From assembly GCF_018390535.1 (NCBI RefSeq), contig NZ_JAHBBW010000013.1, positions 62,001-126,000 on the forward strand: a DNA stretch of 64,000 nucleotides, given 5' to 3'. Under the pieces are notes generated by a model. That model saw only the letters and a program-made list of their open reading frames with translations. It was not told the origin of the DNA and did not search any database. This document shows positions 7,186 through 17,458 of this stretch, piece by piece. This DNA is from Bacteroides propionicigenes (GTDB lineage: Bacteria > Bacteroidota > Bacteroidia > Bacteroidales > Bacteroidaceae). The translations under genes were made by a program, and so were the position numbers. The stretch's first letter is position 1; every line of letters begins with the position of its first letter.

Positions 7186-8595
7186 ATGAATAAACTATCC
7201 ATTGTATGTTTGGCGGCTGCAGGACTATCATCCTGCAGCGGCTCCAAAACTACACAACCCGAAAACGGTAATACAGACAACAGGTCTGTCCACCGGCCCA
7301 ATATCGTAATCCTACTGACCGATGACCAAGGATACGGAGACATGAAATGTTACGGCAGTCCTAATTTGCAAACTCCCAATCTGGATAAGCTGGCTGCCGA
7401 AGGGACGCGGTTCACCAATTTCTATGCCGGAGCCGCCGCCTCCACCCCCTCACGAGCCGCATTGCTGACAGGACGCTATGCCGAACGTGTAGGAGTGCCG
7501 GGAGTGGTGGACGACACTTCGGAAAACGGTATCAAACGCAGTGAAATCACTTTGGCGGAATATCTGAAACAGAATGACTATGCCACTGCCCTCGTAGGCA
7601 AATGGCACTTGGGCTACCAACCCGAATACCTGCCGTTGCGTCATGGGTTCACAGAATTCTTCGGTCTTCCCTACTCCAACGATATGTGGCCTTATCATCC
7701 CGCCCCCGACCACGCCTATCCGGCACTGCCGCTTTATGACAACGACCGTATAATAGAATACAACCCTCCCGTCAATCAAATGACGACAAGACTGACCGAA
7801 CGCGCCATCCGTTTCATCAACGACCATAAGGCAAAGCCGTTCCTCCTCTATTTGCCCTACACCCAACCGCACGTGCCACTGGGCGTTTCGGACAAATTCA
7901 AAGGAAAATCAGGTGAAGGACTTTATGCGGATGTAATCATGGAAATAGACTGGAGTGTGGGAGAAATAATGAAGACTTTGAAAGCTAACGGTCTGGATGA
8001 GAATACCATCGTCATGTTTACTTCCGACAACGGTCCCTGGCTGAGTTACGGAAATCATGGCGGCAGCACCGGCGGACTGCGAGAAGGTAAGGGAACAACC
8101 TTCGACGGAGGACAGCGTGTCCCCTTTGTGGTACGTATGCCGGGCGTAATACCCGCAGGCAAGGTCAGCGACCAATTCCTATCCGCCCTCGACATCACAC
8201 CCACTCTGGTAAACCTCACCCAATCACAGATGCCGCGCATGAACAAATTCGACGGACAAGACGCTTGGGGAATCCTGACCGGAAAAGAAAACGGTCACCG
8301 GCCTTTCTACTTCGTATACAACGGTATTGTGGAAGCGCTGCGTGACGGCAAATGGAAATGCGTAGCCCCACATAGCTACCGCATCGTAAAGACTCCCGGA
8401 AAAGACGGAATGCCCGGAGAGCAGATAGCCAAAGGCGGAAACATCGGTCTTGCACTCTTCGACATGGAAACCGATCCTAAAGAAAGCAACGATGTGGCAG
8501 CACAACACCCTGAAATTGCAGAACAGATGTACGCCAAGATAAAGGAGTTCCAAAAGGAAATGGACGAAGAGATGAAACACCTTATGATTGAGTAA
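7186..8595 (+). CDS. Chondroitin/dermatan-type sulfatase (S1 family, serine type)
   Basis: This 469-aa protein is predicted to be a lipoprotein, with Cys17 in the lipobox LSSC. Metal-binding aspartates appear in VILLTDDQGYGD (D46, D47) and FTSDNGPW. The formylglycine motif is S86-T-P-S-R, a serine-type site that needs an anaerobic sulfatase-maturing enzyme encoded elsewhere. GKWHLGY and YTQPHVPLG supply further active-site Lys/His residues. Family S1 sulfatases hydrolyse sulfate esters. By position between a PL8-like lyase and a GH88 it resembles BT3349, which I recall as a chondroitin/dermatan 4-O-sulfatase acting on polymer. The regiospecificity is inferred from context only. It is co-transcribed with its neighbours (27 bp after the lyase, 34 bp before GH88). 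Confidence 0.85.
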   Translation: MNKLSIVCLAAAGLSSCSGSKTTQPENGNTDNRSVHRPNIVILLTDDQGYGDMKCYGSPNLQTPNLDKLAAEGTRFTNFYAGAAASTPSRAALLTGRYAERVGVPGVVDDTSENGIKRSEITLAEYLKQNDYATALVGKWHLGYQPEYLPLRHGFTEFFGLPYSNDMWPYHPAPDHAYPALPLYDNDRIIEYNPPVNQMTTRLTERAIRFINDHKAKPFLLYLPYTQPHVPLGVSDKFKGKSGEGLYADVIMEIDWSVGEIMKTLKANGLDENTIVMFTSDNGPWLSYGNHGGSTGGLREGKGTTFDGGQRVPFVVRMPGVIPAGKVSDQFLSALDITPTLVNLTQSQMPRMNKFDGQDAWGILTGKENGHRPFYFVYNGIVEALRDGKWKCVAPHSYRIVKTPGKDGMPGEQIAKGGNIGLALFDMETDPKESNDVAAQHPEIAEQMYAKIKEFQKEMDEEMKHLMIE

Positions 8596-8629
8596 CATAC
8601 ACTCGTATAAACAAAAAACGAATTGTATC

Positions 8630-9856
8630 ATGAAAAGAACTATACTGCTATTGGCATTAACCCTACTGGGTTGCCAAGGTATCCTAAAAGCCCAGCAAGT
8701 ACCCCCCCTTCAAGTGGAGGAGGTACCTACATGGGTGGAAAACGCCTTTACTGTGGCACAAACACAATCGGAAGCCATGTACAAAGAGGTAATGAAAACA
8801 GGACTGCTTCCACGCTCCATTCAACAGGGATTACAGCCGAAAACAAACTGGACGGCAGGTTTCTTTCCCGGTACGCTATGGTATCTGTACACCTACACCG
8901 GAAAAGACATATGGAAAGTACGTGCCGAGAAAGCCACCGCCTTAATGGAAGGGGAACAGAACAATGCCTTTGACCACGACATCGGCTTTAAAATGTACTC
9001 TTGTTATGGAAACGGTTATCTGCTGACCGGAAACAAAACCTACCGCCACATCATCTTCCGTTCTGCCAAAACGCTGGCCTCACGCTATTCGTACAAAACC
9101 GGCCTCATCATGTCGTGGGAACCGGATGCAAAACGCGACTGGCTATTTCCGGTCATTATAGACAACATGATTAACTTGGAACTGCTCATGGAAGCCTACA
9201 AAATATCGGGAGATACAACGCTCAGACAGATTGCCGTCTCTCATGCCGACAAGACCATGAAATACCATTATCGCGAAAATATGTCTTGTCCGCATGTTGT
9301 GGACTACGAACCGGAAACGGGAGCTATGCGCAAATACGACTGGAACAATGGCTCGGACAACACTACGAACTCCACTTGGTCACGCGGCCAGTCATGGGGA
9401 CTCTACGGTTTCACCATGATGTATCGCGAAACAGGTGACCGGAAGTATCTACGCCATGCCGAGAAGATTGCGGACTTCCTGCTAAGCCATCCCAATATGC
9501 CCGAAGACATGATTCCTTACTGGGATTACTCCGCACCCGAACGTTCAAAGATGCGTGACGCATCAGCGGCTGCCATTATGGCATCGGCACTCATGGAACT
9601 CAGCACCTATTCTTCTCAGAAAAAGAAATACTTTGAAGCCGGTGAGAAACAGTTGAAAAGCCTGTCTTCTCCTGCTTATCTGGCGAAGCCGGGAACTCAT
9701 GAAAACTTTGTCCTGATGCACGCCACCGGAAACTTCCTGCGCAACAGTGAACTGGACGGGGCACTCTCGTATGCCGATTATTATTATACGGAAGGATTGC
9801 TGAGATACCTGCAACTCCTCAATGGAAAAGAATTGTATAAAGTTACGAAACTATAA
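8630..9856 (+). CDS. GH88 unsaturated glucuronyl hydrolase (chondroitin operon)
   Basis: I start at the ATG at 8630 (408 aa) because MKRTILLLALTLLGC gives a lipoprotein signal with Cys15; an upstream in-frame start at 8588 would overlap the sulfatase stop. It removes the 4,5-unsaturated uronate left by polysaccharide lyases, by a hydration mechanism. The two conserved GH88 aspartates are D117 in HDIGF and D178 in IDNMINL, 61 residues apart, the same spacing I recall for the characterised Bacillus enzyme (D88/D149). The motifs NWTAGFFPGTLWYLY and SWSRGQSWGLYGF belong to the (alpha/alpha)6 barrel. It ends the chondroitin operon and is followed by a strong bidirectional hairpin at 9885-9931. Confidence 0.88.
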   Translation: MKRTILLLALTLLGCQGILKAQQVPPLQVEEVPTWVENAFTVAQTQSEAMYKEVMKTGLLPRSIQQGLQPKTNWTAGFFPGTLWYLYTYTGKDIWKVRAEKATALMEGEQNNAFDHDIGFKMYSCYGNGYLLTGNKTYRHIIFRSAKTLASRYSYKTGLIMSWEPDAKRDWLFPVIIDNMINLELLMEAYKISGDTTLRQIAVSHADKTMKYHYRENMSCPHVVDYEPETGAMRKYDWNNGSDNTTNSTWSRGQSWGLYGFTMMYRETGDRKYLRHAEKIADFLLSHPNMPEDMIPYWDYSAPERSKMRDASAAAIMASALMELSTYSSQKKKYFEAGEKQLKSLSSPAYLAKPGTHENFVLMHATGNFLRNSELDGALSYADYYYTEGLLRYLQLLNGKELYKVTKL

Positions 9857-9884
9857 GAACTTATATTTACAACACTTTATCAAG

Positions 9885-9931
9885 AAAAAATCTTCATTAT
9901 TGCCATTATCCGGCAGGAATGAAGATTTTTT
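9885..9931. terminator. Bidirectional hairpin terminator
   Basis: A perfect 14-bp stem (AAAAAATCTTCATT at 9885-9898, complement at 9918-9931) gives a T-run at the 3' end in either direction. It closes the chondroitin operon just before the promoter of the regulator gene. Confidence 0.75.
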
Positions 9932-9933
9932 CC

Positions 9934-9941
9934 TATATTTG
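9934..9941 (+). promoter_or_regulatory. Promoter -7 element for regulator HTCS1
   Basis: TATATTTG is a perfect TAnnTTTG box, three bases after the terminator stem and 30 bp before the ATG at 9972. So the regulator has its own transcription start. Confidence 0.65.
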
Positions 9942-9971
9942 TTGTTACAAAACCTTATCAATCAATAAACC

Positions 9972-12900
9972 ATGGTAAAGCCTGTCTTATTGTCCATCTT
10001 ATTTTGGCTACTCATCTACCCGCTTCACGCACAAACCACAGAACCAATAAGTTTTGTCCATATCGGGCTGGACGATGGACTGTCGCAAAGTACCGTATTC
10101 GATATTACCCAAGACAAATACGGTAATATGTGGTTTGCCACCTACAACGGGCTGAATAAATATGACGGTTATACATTCACGGTATTTCAACATAATGAAA
10201 AAGACCCGCAAAGCTTGGGTTGCGATATTGTCCGCTCATTAAAGACTGACGAACAAGGCAGAATATGGATTGGAACTTACGAAGGACTTTCATTATATGA
10301 CACTGACAAAGAGTGTTTCCAGAATTTCCAATACAAGAAAGAGGGCAAGAATATGCCTGTCAATAAGATTGTGACAGTCAACGAGGAACTGTTGCTTATC
10401 TATACGGACGGAGAACTTGTCTTGTTCAATACCCGCACCCAATCGTTCTCCAAATCTCAGCTTAATCCGGACATCTTTACCATTAGCCCTACATCCGTCA
10501 ACCGTCAGGGAGATTATATTTATATAGGTAGCAGAGAAGGCCTGTTCTCTTATTCTATCTCACAAAATACAATCACAAGCGTTGCACCTGAGATTTTGAA
10601 AGGGAAACATATATCCGCCGTGCTACAACAATCCCCCACTCTGTTATGGGTGGGAACCGAAGGAAACGGATTATTCCTTGTAAACCCGTTCAACAACGAA
10701 ACCAAGCAATATACAGCGACACCGGGAGGCACACACCCTATCAGTTCCAACTACATACGTGTATTGTCACTGGACACACAAAACCGGCTGTGGGTGGGTA
10801 CTATCAATTCCCTCAACATATACCAAAAAGAGAGCGATTCCTTCTCAATATACAAAAGCAACCCTCTGAGAGAAGGAAGCTTGTCGCAAACCTCCATCCG
10901 CAGCATATTCGCCGATTCACAAGGCGGAATGTGGTTGGGAACATTTTTCGGAGGTCTGAATTATTATCACCCGTTGAAGGGCCGTTTTCAAAAAATACAA
11001 TCTGTACCTAACCGTAACTCCCTAAACAACAACATAATTAATTGTATAGTAGAGGATCAGGAAAACAATTTATGGATTGGAACAAACAGTGGCGGTGTCA
11101 ACTTCTATAACTCCAAAACCAATACATTCACCCATTATACTCCCAAAGACGGGTTGGGTTCTAATGACGTAAAGACAATCTATGTAGACGAACGACAAAA
11201 CAAGGTCTATATCGGTGTACATGCAGGCGGCATCAGTGTGTTGCATCGTAATACCGGCCGCATTGAAACCCTTACCATCCCTTATCCGTCAGGAATCGCG
11301 ACAAAAAGTATTTATGCCATCGTACCTATCGGCAATGGCGAATATTGGGTAGGAACCTTAGGCGGAGTAGTCCGTTTCAATCCTTCACAAAAGACATTCA
11401 CCCCTGTTACCGCCGAAAAAGACGGCAAGCCATTCAAAAGTACACGAATCACTACCGTATTCAAGGATAGCAAGCAACGTTTATGGTTTGGAAGTGAAAC
11501 GGGAGTCATTGTCTACGCACAAGACGGCAACGAGTTACAAAGTATCCCGGTATTGCCTTCGGACTCTCCCCTGAACCATCGTTTTATCAACAGCATATAC
11601 GAGGGACACGACGGCATATTCTGGATTGGTACACGTAACGGAATCTACCGTTTCGATGAAAAAGACAAAACAAGCAAACAATATACCACAGAAGAAGGAT
11701 TGCCCAATAATGTAGTCTTTGGTATTTTGGAAGACCGTGAAGGAAAACTGTGGATAAGTACGGATAAAGGATTAAGCTGTTTCCAACCCAAAACTGAAAA
11801 GTTCCGTAACTTTACCAGCAACGACGGACTGCAAAGTAACCAATTTGCAGCATCCGCATACTGCCGTGCAGCCAATGGCAAGATGTACTTTGGCGGAATC
11901 AGAGGTATCACCGCATTTCAGCCGGAAGAAATTGTAGACAATCCGTATACCCCTCCGGTTACCATCACCCAGTTACGACTTTTCAACAAGAAAGTCATAC
12001 CGGGAGACGATACCCGCATACTGAAAACCAATATCTGCGAAACCCGCAGTATAACCCTCGCTGCAAAACAATCAATGTTCTCCCTGGACTTCGTTGTACC
12101 CAACTATATATCAGGCAAACATAATACTTTCGCCTATATACTGGAAGGATATGACAAAGAATGGTACTACACAGGTAACCGGCGTACCGTATCTTACTCC
12201 AACCTCCCGGCGGGAACTTACCGGTTCTTAGTAAAAGCCGCCAACAGCGACGGTAAATGGAATGAGAAACCCACAGAGCTGGAAATCATAGTATTGCCGG
12301 TATGGTATAAGACTTGGTGGGCTATACTGTTATTCATTGTAACTTTTATCGCCATCACAATATTCATATTCCGCTATTTCTGGATGCGCAAAAGTATGCA
12401 AGCAGAGCTCCAAATGGAACGGGTAGACAAAGAAAGACAGAAAGAAGTGAATGAAATGAAACTACGGTTCTTCATAAATATCTCGCACGAACTGCGCACG
12501 CCACTCACTATGATTCTGGCTCCCGTGCAAGAAATGTTGGATAAGGTGAACGACCGGTGGCAGCGAAAACAACTGGACCATATACAGAGAAACACAAACC
12601 GATTGCTGCATTTGGTAAATCAGTTAATGGACTACCGACGTGCAGAACTGGGAGTGTTCAATCTCAAAGTAAGACGTACTCCTATTCATACAGTCATCGA
12701 AAAAGATTTCTTATTCTATGACCGATTGGCACAAAAGAAAAAGATAGTTTATAACCTCTCTTCGGAAGTAGAAGGGAAGGATATTCTCTGTGATCCCAAC
12801 TATTTGGAGCTGATAGTCAACAACCTGCTCTCGAATGCCTTCAAATACACCGATGAGGGAAAGAGTATCACAGTGACGCTAAAAGAAACCGAAAAAGAAT

Positions 12901-14015
12901 TGTTGCTGCAAGTGAAGGACACCGGAAACGGAATCCCCATTGACAAGCAGGCTAAAATATTTGAACGATTCTATCAGGCGGACAGCGAACATATGGGAAG
13001 CGGCATAGGATTATCACTGGTGCAACGTCTCGTAGACCTGCATCATGGTCGGATTGAACTGGAAAGCCGGGAAGGAGAAGGAAGTACTTTCTCCATTTAT
13101 CTGCCAACGGAGGAAAGCGCATACCAACCGGGAGAAATAGCCACCCTGACGGATTCTATCGGAGAACAGCAATCATATACTACCAACAACCAAGATATGT
13201 ACATCGTCGATACAGAGGATGAAAAAACGGCAACAGAAGAAGAGACAGAGGAAAACAGCAAGAAACGAAAAGAGAATATTCTCATAGTAGAAGACAATCC
13301 GGACATCCGTCAATATCTCAGTGATGAATTAGGCAAAAGTTATCGTGTATTGACAGCTGACAATGGAGAAGAAGCGCTGGCTACCATCAAAGAGCAAGAG
13401 ATAGACCTTATATTAACAGATGTCATGATGCCCGTTATGGATGGTTTACAGCTATGCAAGCAGATAAAACAAAATCTGCGTACCTGCCATATCCCTATCA
13501 TCATACTGTCCGCCAAAACAGACTTGAAAGAGCAGCTGGAAGGATTGCAGGTAGGTGCGGACGACTATATTCCCAAGCCATTCTCAATGGCAGTGATTGC
13601 AACGAAAATTAGAAACCTGTTCCGTACACGTTATCGAGCCATTGAACACTATTCCAACTCTTTGGAAGTGGAACCGGAAAAAGTGGCGCTCAATGCAATG
13701 GACGAGGATTTACTGAAAAAAGCAGTCGCCATTGTAGAAAAGCATATGGACGATGTAGAATTCTCTACCGATGATTTTGCCCGCGAAATATGCATGAGCC
13801 GTTCTAATTTGCACTCAAAATTGAAAGCATTGACCGGAGATACAACAAATGACTTCATCCGTAAAATACGTTTTAACCGGGCTTGCAAATTACTTAAAGA
13901 AAAACGATATACAGTGGCCGAGATAAGTACAATGGTAGGATTCAACACTCCTTCTTATTTCTCAACCAGCTTCAAGAAATACTTCGGTTACTTACCCACA
14001 GAATACGGAAAGTAA
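9972..14015 (+). CDS. Hybrid two-component system regulator of PUL1 (HTCS1)
   Basis: This 1347-aa single-chain sensor/regulator starts with a signal peptide (MVKPVLLSILFWLLIYPLHAQ). About residues 22-700 are two-component regulator propeller repeats (recurring NMWFATYNGLNKYDGY, RIWIGTYEGLSLY and similar), followed by a Y_Y_Y domain and one membrane segment near 781-803 (WWAILLFIVTFIAITIFIF). The cytoplasmic part has a histidine kinase with H839 in NISHELRTP, N-box NNLLSNAFKYT, G-boxes DTGNGIP and GSGIGLSL, then a receiver domain with D1150 in LTDVMMP, and a C-terminal AraC-type DNA-binding domain (about 1245-1347). Such proteins sense oligosaccharide in the periplasm and activate the adjacent SusC/SusD operon. 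It probably controls SusC1 at 14233 and, from a shared half-site, perhaps the chondroitin operon. Confidence 0.93.
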   Translation: MVKPVLLSILFWLLIYPLHAQTTEPISFVHIGLDDGLSQSTVFDITQDKYGNMWFATYNGLNKYDGYTFTVFQHNEKDPQSLGCDIVRSLKTDEQGRIWIGTYEGLSLYDTDKECFQNFQYKKEGKNMPVNKIVTVNEELLLIYTDGELVLFNTRTQSFSKSQLNPDIFTISPTSVNRQGDYIYIGSREGLFSYSISQNTITSVAPEILKGKHISAVLQQSPTLLWVGTEGNGLFLVNPFNNETKQYTATPGGTHPISSNYIRVLSLDTQNRLWVGTINSLNIYQKESDSFSIYKSNPLREGSLSQTSIRSIFADSQGGMWLGTFFGGLNYYHPLKGRFQKIQSVPNRNSLNNNIINCIVEDQENNLWIGTNSGGVNFYNSKTNTFTHYTPKDGLGSNDVKTIYVDERQNKVYIGVHAGGISVLHRNTGRIETLTIPYPSGIATKSIYAIVPIGNGEYWVGTLGGVVRFNPSQKTFTPVTAEKDGKPFKSTRITTVFKDSKQRLWFGSETGVIVYAQDGNELQSIPVLPSDSPLNHRFINSIYEGHDGIFWIGTRNGIYRFDEKDKTSKQYTTEEGLPNNVVFGILEDREGKLWISTDKGLSCFQPKTEKFRNFTSNDGLQSNQFAASAYCRAANGKMYFGGIRGITAFQPEEIVDNPYTPPVTITQLRLFNKKVIPGDDTRILKTNICETRSITLAAKQSMFSLDFVVPNYISGKHNTFAYILEGYDKEWYYTGNRRTVSYSNLPAGTYRFLVKAANSDGKWNEKPTELEIIVLPVWYKTWWAILLFIVTFIAITIFIFRYFWMRKSMQAELQMERVDKERQKEVNEMKLRFFINISHELRTPLTMILAPVQEMLDKVNDRWQRKQLDHIQRNTNRLLHLVNQLMDYRRAELGVFNLKVRRTPIHTVIEKDFLFYDRLAQKKKIVYNLSSEVEGKDILCDPNYLELIVNNLLSNAFKYTDEGKSITVTLKETEKELLLQVKDTGNGIPIDKQAKIFERFYQADSEHMGSGIGLSLVQRLVDLHHGRIELESREGEGSTFSIYLPTEESAYQPGEIATLTDSIGEQQSYTTNNQDMYIVDTEDEKTATEEETEENSKKRKENILIVEDNPDIRQYLSDELGKSYRVLTADNGEEALATIKEQEIDLILTDVMMPVMDGLQLCKQIKQNLRTCHIPIIILSAKTDLKEQLEGLQVGADDYIPKPFSMAVIATKIRNLFRTRYRAIEHYSNSLEVEPEKVALNAMDEDLLKKAVAIVEKHMDDVEFSTDDFAREICMSRSNLHSKLKALTGDTTNDFIRKIRFNRACKLLKEKRYTVAEISTMVGFNTPSYFSTSFKKYFGYLPTEYGK

Positions 14016-14067
14016 GGATGCATACAGAATAAAAAGATATTATTCATTACATAATACTACAACATTA

Positions 14068-14130
14068 AACTTCTTTCATACAAGATTGAACTATTTCCTA
14101 CAAGGATATAACCTTTTCAAACAGAAGAGA
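14068..14130. promoter_or_regulatory. Three 21-bp direct repeats upstream of SusC1
   Basis: The pattern AACnnnTTTC recurs with starts at 14068, 14089 and 14110. The first two units continue into TACAAG (TACAAGATTG at 14079, TACAAGGATA at 14099). They end about 23 bp before the presumed -7 region at 14154. This is a natural place for the AraC-type domain of HTCS1 to bind. Confidence 0.5.
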
Positions 14131-14153
14131 AGTTAACTTAAATGCGGATTTAT

Positions 14154-14187
14154 TTATTTTGCCAATGCTGACAAATATTGTTGGCAA
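14154..14187 (+). promoter_or_regulatory. Probable SusC1 promoter region with inverted repeat
   Basis: TTATTTTG at 14154-14161 is one base off the TAnnTTTG box. It runs into a 7-bp inverted repeat, TTGCCAA at 14159-14165 and TTGGCAA at 14181-14187, which would lie at the start of the transcript. The ATG follows at 14233. Confidence 0.4.
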
Positions 14188-14232
14188 TATGATAAACAAA
14201 CATTTTTATTAACCTTATTAAGCAAAAGTATT

Positions 14233-17200
14233 ATGAAATGTAAGATTCTGTTCATTCTATTTTTCCTCCTTACAGGTTTATCTGCCGCTTATGCACAAAA
14301 GATGCAAGTAACCGGTACTGTGATAGACAATGAAGGATATGAAGTGATCGGCGGTAGCGTAACCATTAAAGGAGCTGCCGGAACGGGAACTGTCACTGAC
14401 GTAAACGGTAAATACACCTTGACAGTAAATGATGCGTCAAAAGACATATTAGTATTTTCGTATGTAGGAATGACCTCGCAAGAAGTAAAAGTCAACGGAC
14501 AAAAAAACATCAATGTTACTTTAAAGGCAGATGCCGTAATGCTGGATGAAGTAGTTGCAATCGGTTATGCTACTGTGAAACGTAAAGACTTAACAGGATC
14601 CGTAGCATCAGTGAAAAGTGAAGACCTGCTGAAAATACCGACATCAGACGTTACCCAAGCATTGGCAGGACGTATGGCCGGTGTACAGGTGACACAGAGT
14701 GAAGGCGCTCCCGGTTCATCTATCTCAATTCGTGTTCGCGGTGGTATCTCTATTACTCAAAGCAACGAACCCTTATATGTCATCGACGGTTTTCCTACAG
14801 AAGATGGAATGTCTACATTAGATCCCGCTGAAATAGAAACCATAGATATTTTGAAAGATGCTTCAGCTACCGCTATCTATGGAGCTCGCGGTGCCAATGG
14901 CGTTGTGGTAATCACTACCAAGAACGGTTCGAAAAACAAAGGGAAAGCTACTGTTACATTTGACAGTTATTTCGGCATTCGGAAACTGGCAAGCAAGTTG
15001 GATGTACTCTCCCCCTACGAATATGTATTGGCAGACTACGAAAGAACCATAGGAAAAGCTTCTGATATAGCCGAAGAAACAACCAAATGGGAAGCACGCT
15101 ACGGTAAGTTCAGCGATATTGAGGCCAATTACAAAAACCGCAAAGGAATTGATTGGCAAGAAGAGACATTAGGACGTACCGCTATTGCCCAAAATTACCG
15201 TGTCGGTATTCAAGGTGGAAGCGAAAAGACACAATACAGTATGGCATACAGTTACTTCAAAGATGAAGGAGCTATGGTATATAGTGGCAATTCAAAACAT
15301 AATATCTCACTCAGCGTCAACAGTGAAATCAATAAATGGTTGTCTGCCACAGCCCGTATCAGCTTCGACCAGTTGAATATCTATGGTGTAGGTACTTCCG
15401 GAGATGGCACAAACGAAGGTACTTCAAACAAGGAAGCCAGATTCAATAAGATGACACACATCTTACAATATCGTCCAACCATCGGTATTACCGGAAACGA
15501 TACCGATTTGTTAGCAGGAGAAGACCCCGCTTTGGCTGATGACAGCGGAAACGTCATGCAGAATCCTTTAATTTCTGCAAGAGAAGAAACCAATGACAAA
15601 GAGTACCGCACATTCCAAGCCAACGGAAGCCTTACTGTCAAAATTATAGATGGACTGACATTCCGTAACACAACCGGTATGCGTTATCAAATTTATAGAA
15701 ATTCTATTTTCTATGGAGCTGAATCCAGAATAGCACAGCGTTCAAGCATCAATGGTCGTATCAGAAATACTGAAAACAGTAGTTTCCAAACTTCCAACGT
15801 GCTGACTTATAGCAAGGATTTCAATAAGCACAGTCTTACAGTAATGGCAGGACAAGAATACGTTAATCGTTGGTCTCGCTATGTCCAAGCAAGTGCTACC
15901 GACTTTCCCAACGATGAAATAGGCTTAAGCGATATGTCTTTAGGTAAGGCAGGCACTCCTTTATCCAATGAAAACTATGATGACAAATTAATTTCATTCT
16001 TTGCACGTGCCAACTATGATTTTGCAGACAAATACATTTTCACCGCTTCTCTCCGTGCAGACGGTTCCTCCAAATTCGGTAAGAATAATAAATGGGGATA
16101 CTTTCCTGCCGTATCAGCCGCCTGGCGTTTAGGAGAAGAAGAATTTATCAAAAAACTGGATATTTTCTCTGACTTGAAATTCCGTATCGGTTATGGTTTA
16201 GCCGGAAACAACCGTATCGGCAGCTACAATAGTTTGGCCATATTAGGTTCTATCGTAGCATCATTAGGAGATGCTACCGTCTCCGGATACGCACCGACCC
16301 AGATTCCCAACCCCGACCTGAAATGGGAAGCAAACAAGACATTTAACTTAGGAATGGATTTCGGTTTCTTCAACCAACGCTTAACTATTTCGCCCGAATT
16401 TTATATCAACAAAAGCAGCAATCTATTATTAAGCGCACAACTGCCTTATTCATCCGGTTTTCAAACCATGGTAATCAATGCCGGTGAAACAAAGAATGTA
16501 GGTATCGACCTGACCATCAATTCAGCCAATATTTCCACAAAAGATTTCACATGGAATACTGCCTTGACCCTTTCACACAACAAGAATAAAGTAGAAGCAT
16601 TGACAGGTGAAGCGGAACAATTATATGAAGCAAAATTCGGTTTTAACTTGAATACCCATAGATTGGCTGTAGGAGCTCCTATCGGACAATTCTACGGATA
16701 CGTAACAGATGGTTTATACCAAGTCAGTGACTTCAATTATGATGCTGCAACGAAAACCTATACGCTCAAAGACGGTATTCCGTATACCGGAAACAAAGGA
16801 AACATCCAACCCGGTATGTGGAAATTTAAAAATCTGGATGGAAGCGAGGATAATCTTATTACGGAAGAGGATAAAACTGTAATAGGCAATGCCAGCCCCA
16901 AATTTTATGGCGGTTTAAACAACACTTTTACCTACAAGAACTTCGACTTAAGTATATTCGTTACATTCAGCTATGGTAATGAAGTTTTCAACGCAACTAA
17001 ACTGATTAACTCCAAGATAGGGGACAAAAATAAGAACGCACTGAGTACGATGAGCAGCGCAAATCGCTGGATGACCATCAATGCTGCAGGAGAGACAGTA
17101 ACCGATCCTACGGAACTGGCAGAACTGAATATCGGCAAAACCACAGCAGCCTATTTCGATAACGCCAATTATATCCACTCATGGGCTGTAGAAGACGCTT

Positions 17201-17439
17201 CTTTCCTCAAACTGAGCAATATAACATTAGGATACACATTCCCTAAGAAGATGATTAGCCACATCGGGCTGAGCAACCTGCGTTTATACGCAACAGGTAA
17301 CAATCTGGCAACTTGGACCAAATATTCCGGCTTCGACCCGGAAGTTTCTACCATGGCAAGCGGATTAACTCCGGGCGTAGACTCCGGCGCATATCCCCGC
17401 AGCCGTTCATTCATCTTTGGTATTAACGTAGCATTCTAA
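14233..17439 (+). CDS. SusC-like TonB-dependent outer-membrane transporter (PUL1)
   Basis: This 1068-aa protein has a signal peptide (MKCKILFILFFLLTGLSAAYA), a carboxypeptidase-regulatory-like domain (about 25-105, VTGTVIDNEGYEVIGGSV), the TonB-box region LDEVVAIGYATVKRKDLTGS, a plug domain (about 115-235, with RVRGGISI and DASATAIYGARGANGVV) and a C-terminal beta-barrel ending in Phe. SusC proteins import oligosaccharides across the outer membrane using TonB energy, with SusD as a lid. It is followed after 19 bp by its SusD. The first ~230 residues are nearly the same as those of SusC2 (38243-41455), so the two loci are paralogous. The ligand, heparan-type fragments, is inferred from the PL12 and GH88 genes downstream. 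Confidence 0.93.
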   Translation: MKCKILFILFFLLTGLSAAYAQKMQVTGTVIDNEGYEVIGGSVTIKGAAGTGTVTDVNGKYTLTVNDASKDILVFSYVGMTSQEVKVNGQKNINVTLKADAVMLDEVVAIGYATVKRKDLTGSVASVKSEDLLKIPTSDVTQALAGRMAGVQVTQSEGAPGSSISIRVRGGISITQSNEPLYVIDGFPTEDGMSTLDPAEIETIDILKDASATAIYGARGANGVVVITTKNGSKNKGKATVTFDSYFGIRKLASKLDVLSPYEYVLADYERTIGKASDIAEETTKWEARYGKFSDIEANYKNRKGIDWQEETLGRTAIAQNYRVGIQGGSEKTQYSMAYSYFKDEGAMVYSGNSKHNISLSVNSEINKWLSATARISFDQLNIYGVGTSGDGTNEGTSNKEARFNKMTHILQYRPTIGITGNDTDLLAGEDPALADDSGNVMQNPLISAREETNDKEYRTFQANGSLTVKIIDGLTFRNTTGMRYQIYRNSIFYGAESRIAQRSSINGRIRNTENSSFQTSNVLTYSKDFNKHSLTVMAGQEYVNRWSRYVQASATDFPNDEIGLSDMSLGKAGTPLSNENYDDKLISFFARANYDFADKYIFTASLRADGSSKFGKNNKWGYFPAVSAAWRLGEEEFIKKLDIFSDLKFRIGYGLAGNNRIGSYNSLAILGSIVASLGDATVSGYAPTQIPNPDLKWEANKTFNLGMDFGFFNQRLTISPEFYINKSSNLLLSAQLPYSSGFQTMVINAGETKNVGIDLTINSANISTKDFTWNTALTLSHNKNKVEALTGEAEQLYEAKFGFNLNTHRLAVGAPIGQFYGYVTDGLYQVSDFNYDAATKTYTLKDGIPYTGNKGNIQPGMWKFKNLDGSEDNLITEEDKTVIGNASPKFYGGLNNTFTYKNFDLSIFVTFSYGNEVFNATKLINSKIGDKNKNALSTMSSANRWMTINAAGETVTDPTELAELNIGKTTAAYFDNANYIHSWAVEDASFLKLSNITLGYTFPKKMISHIGLSNLRLYATGNNLATWTKYSGFDPEVSTMASGLTPGVDSGAYPRSRSFIFGINVAF

Positions 17440-17458
17440 ACTTTAAAAGATTACATCA

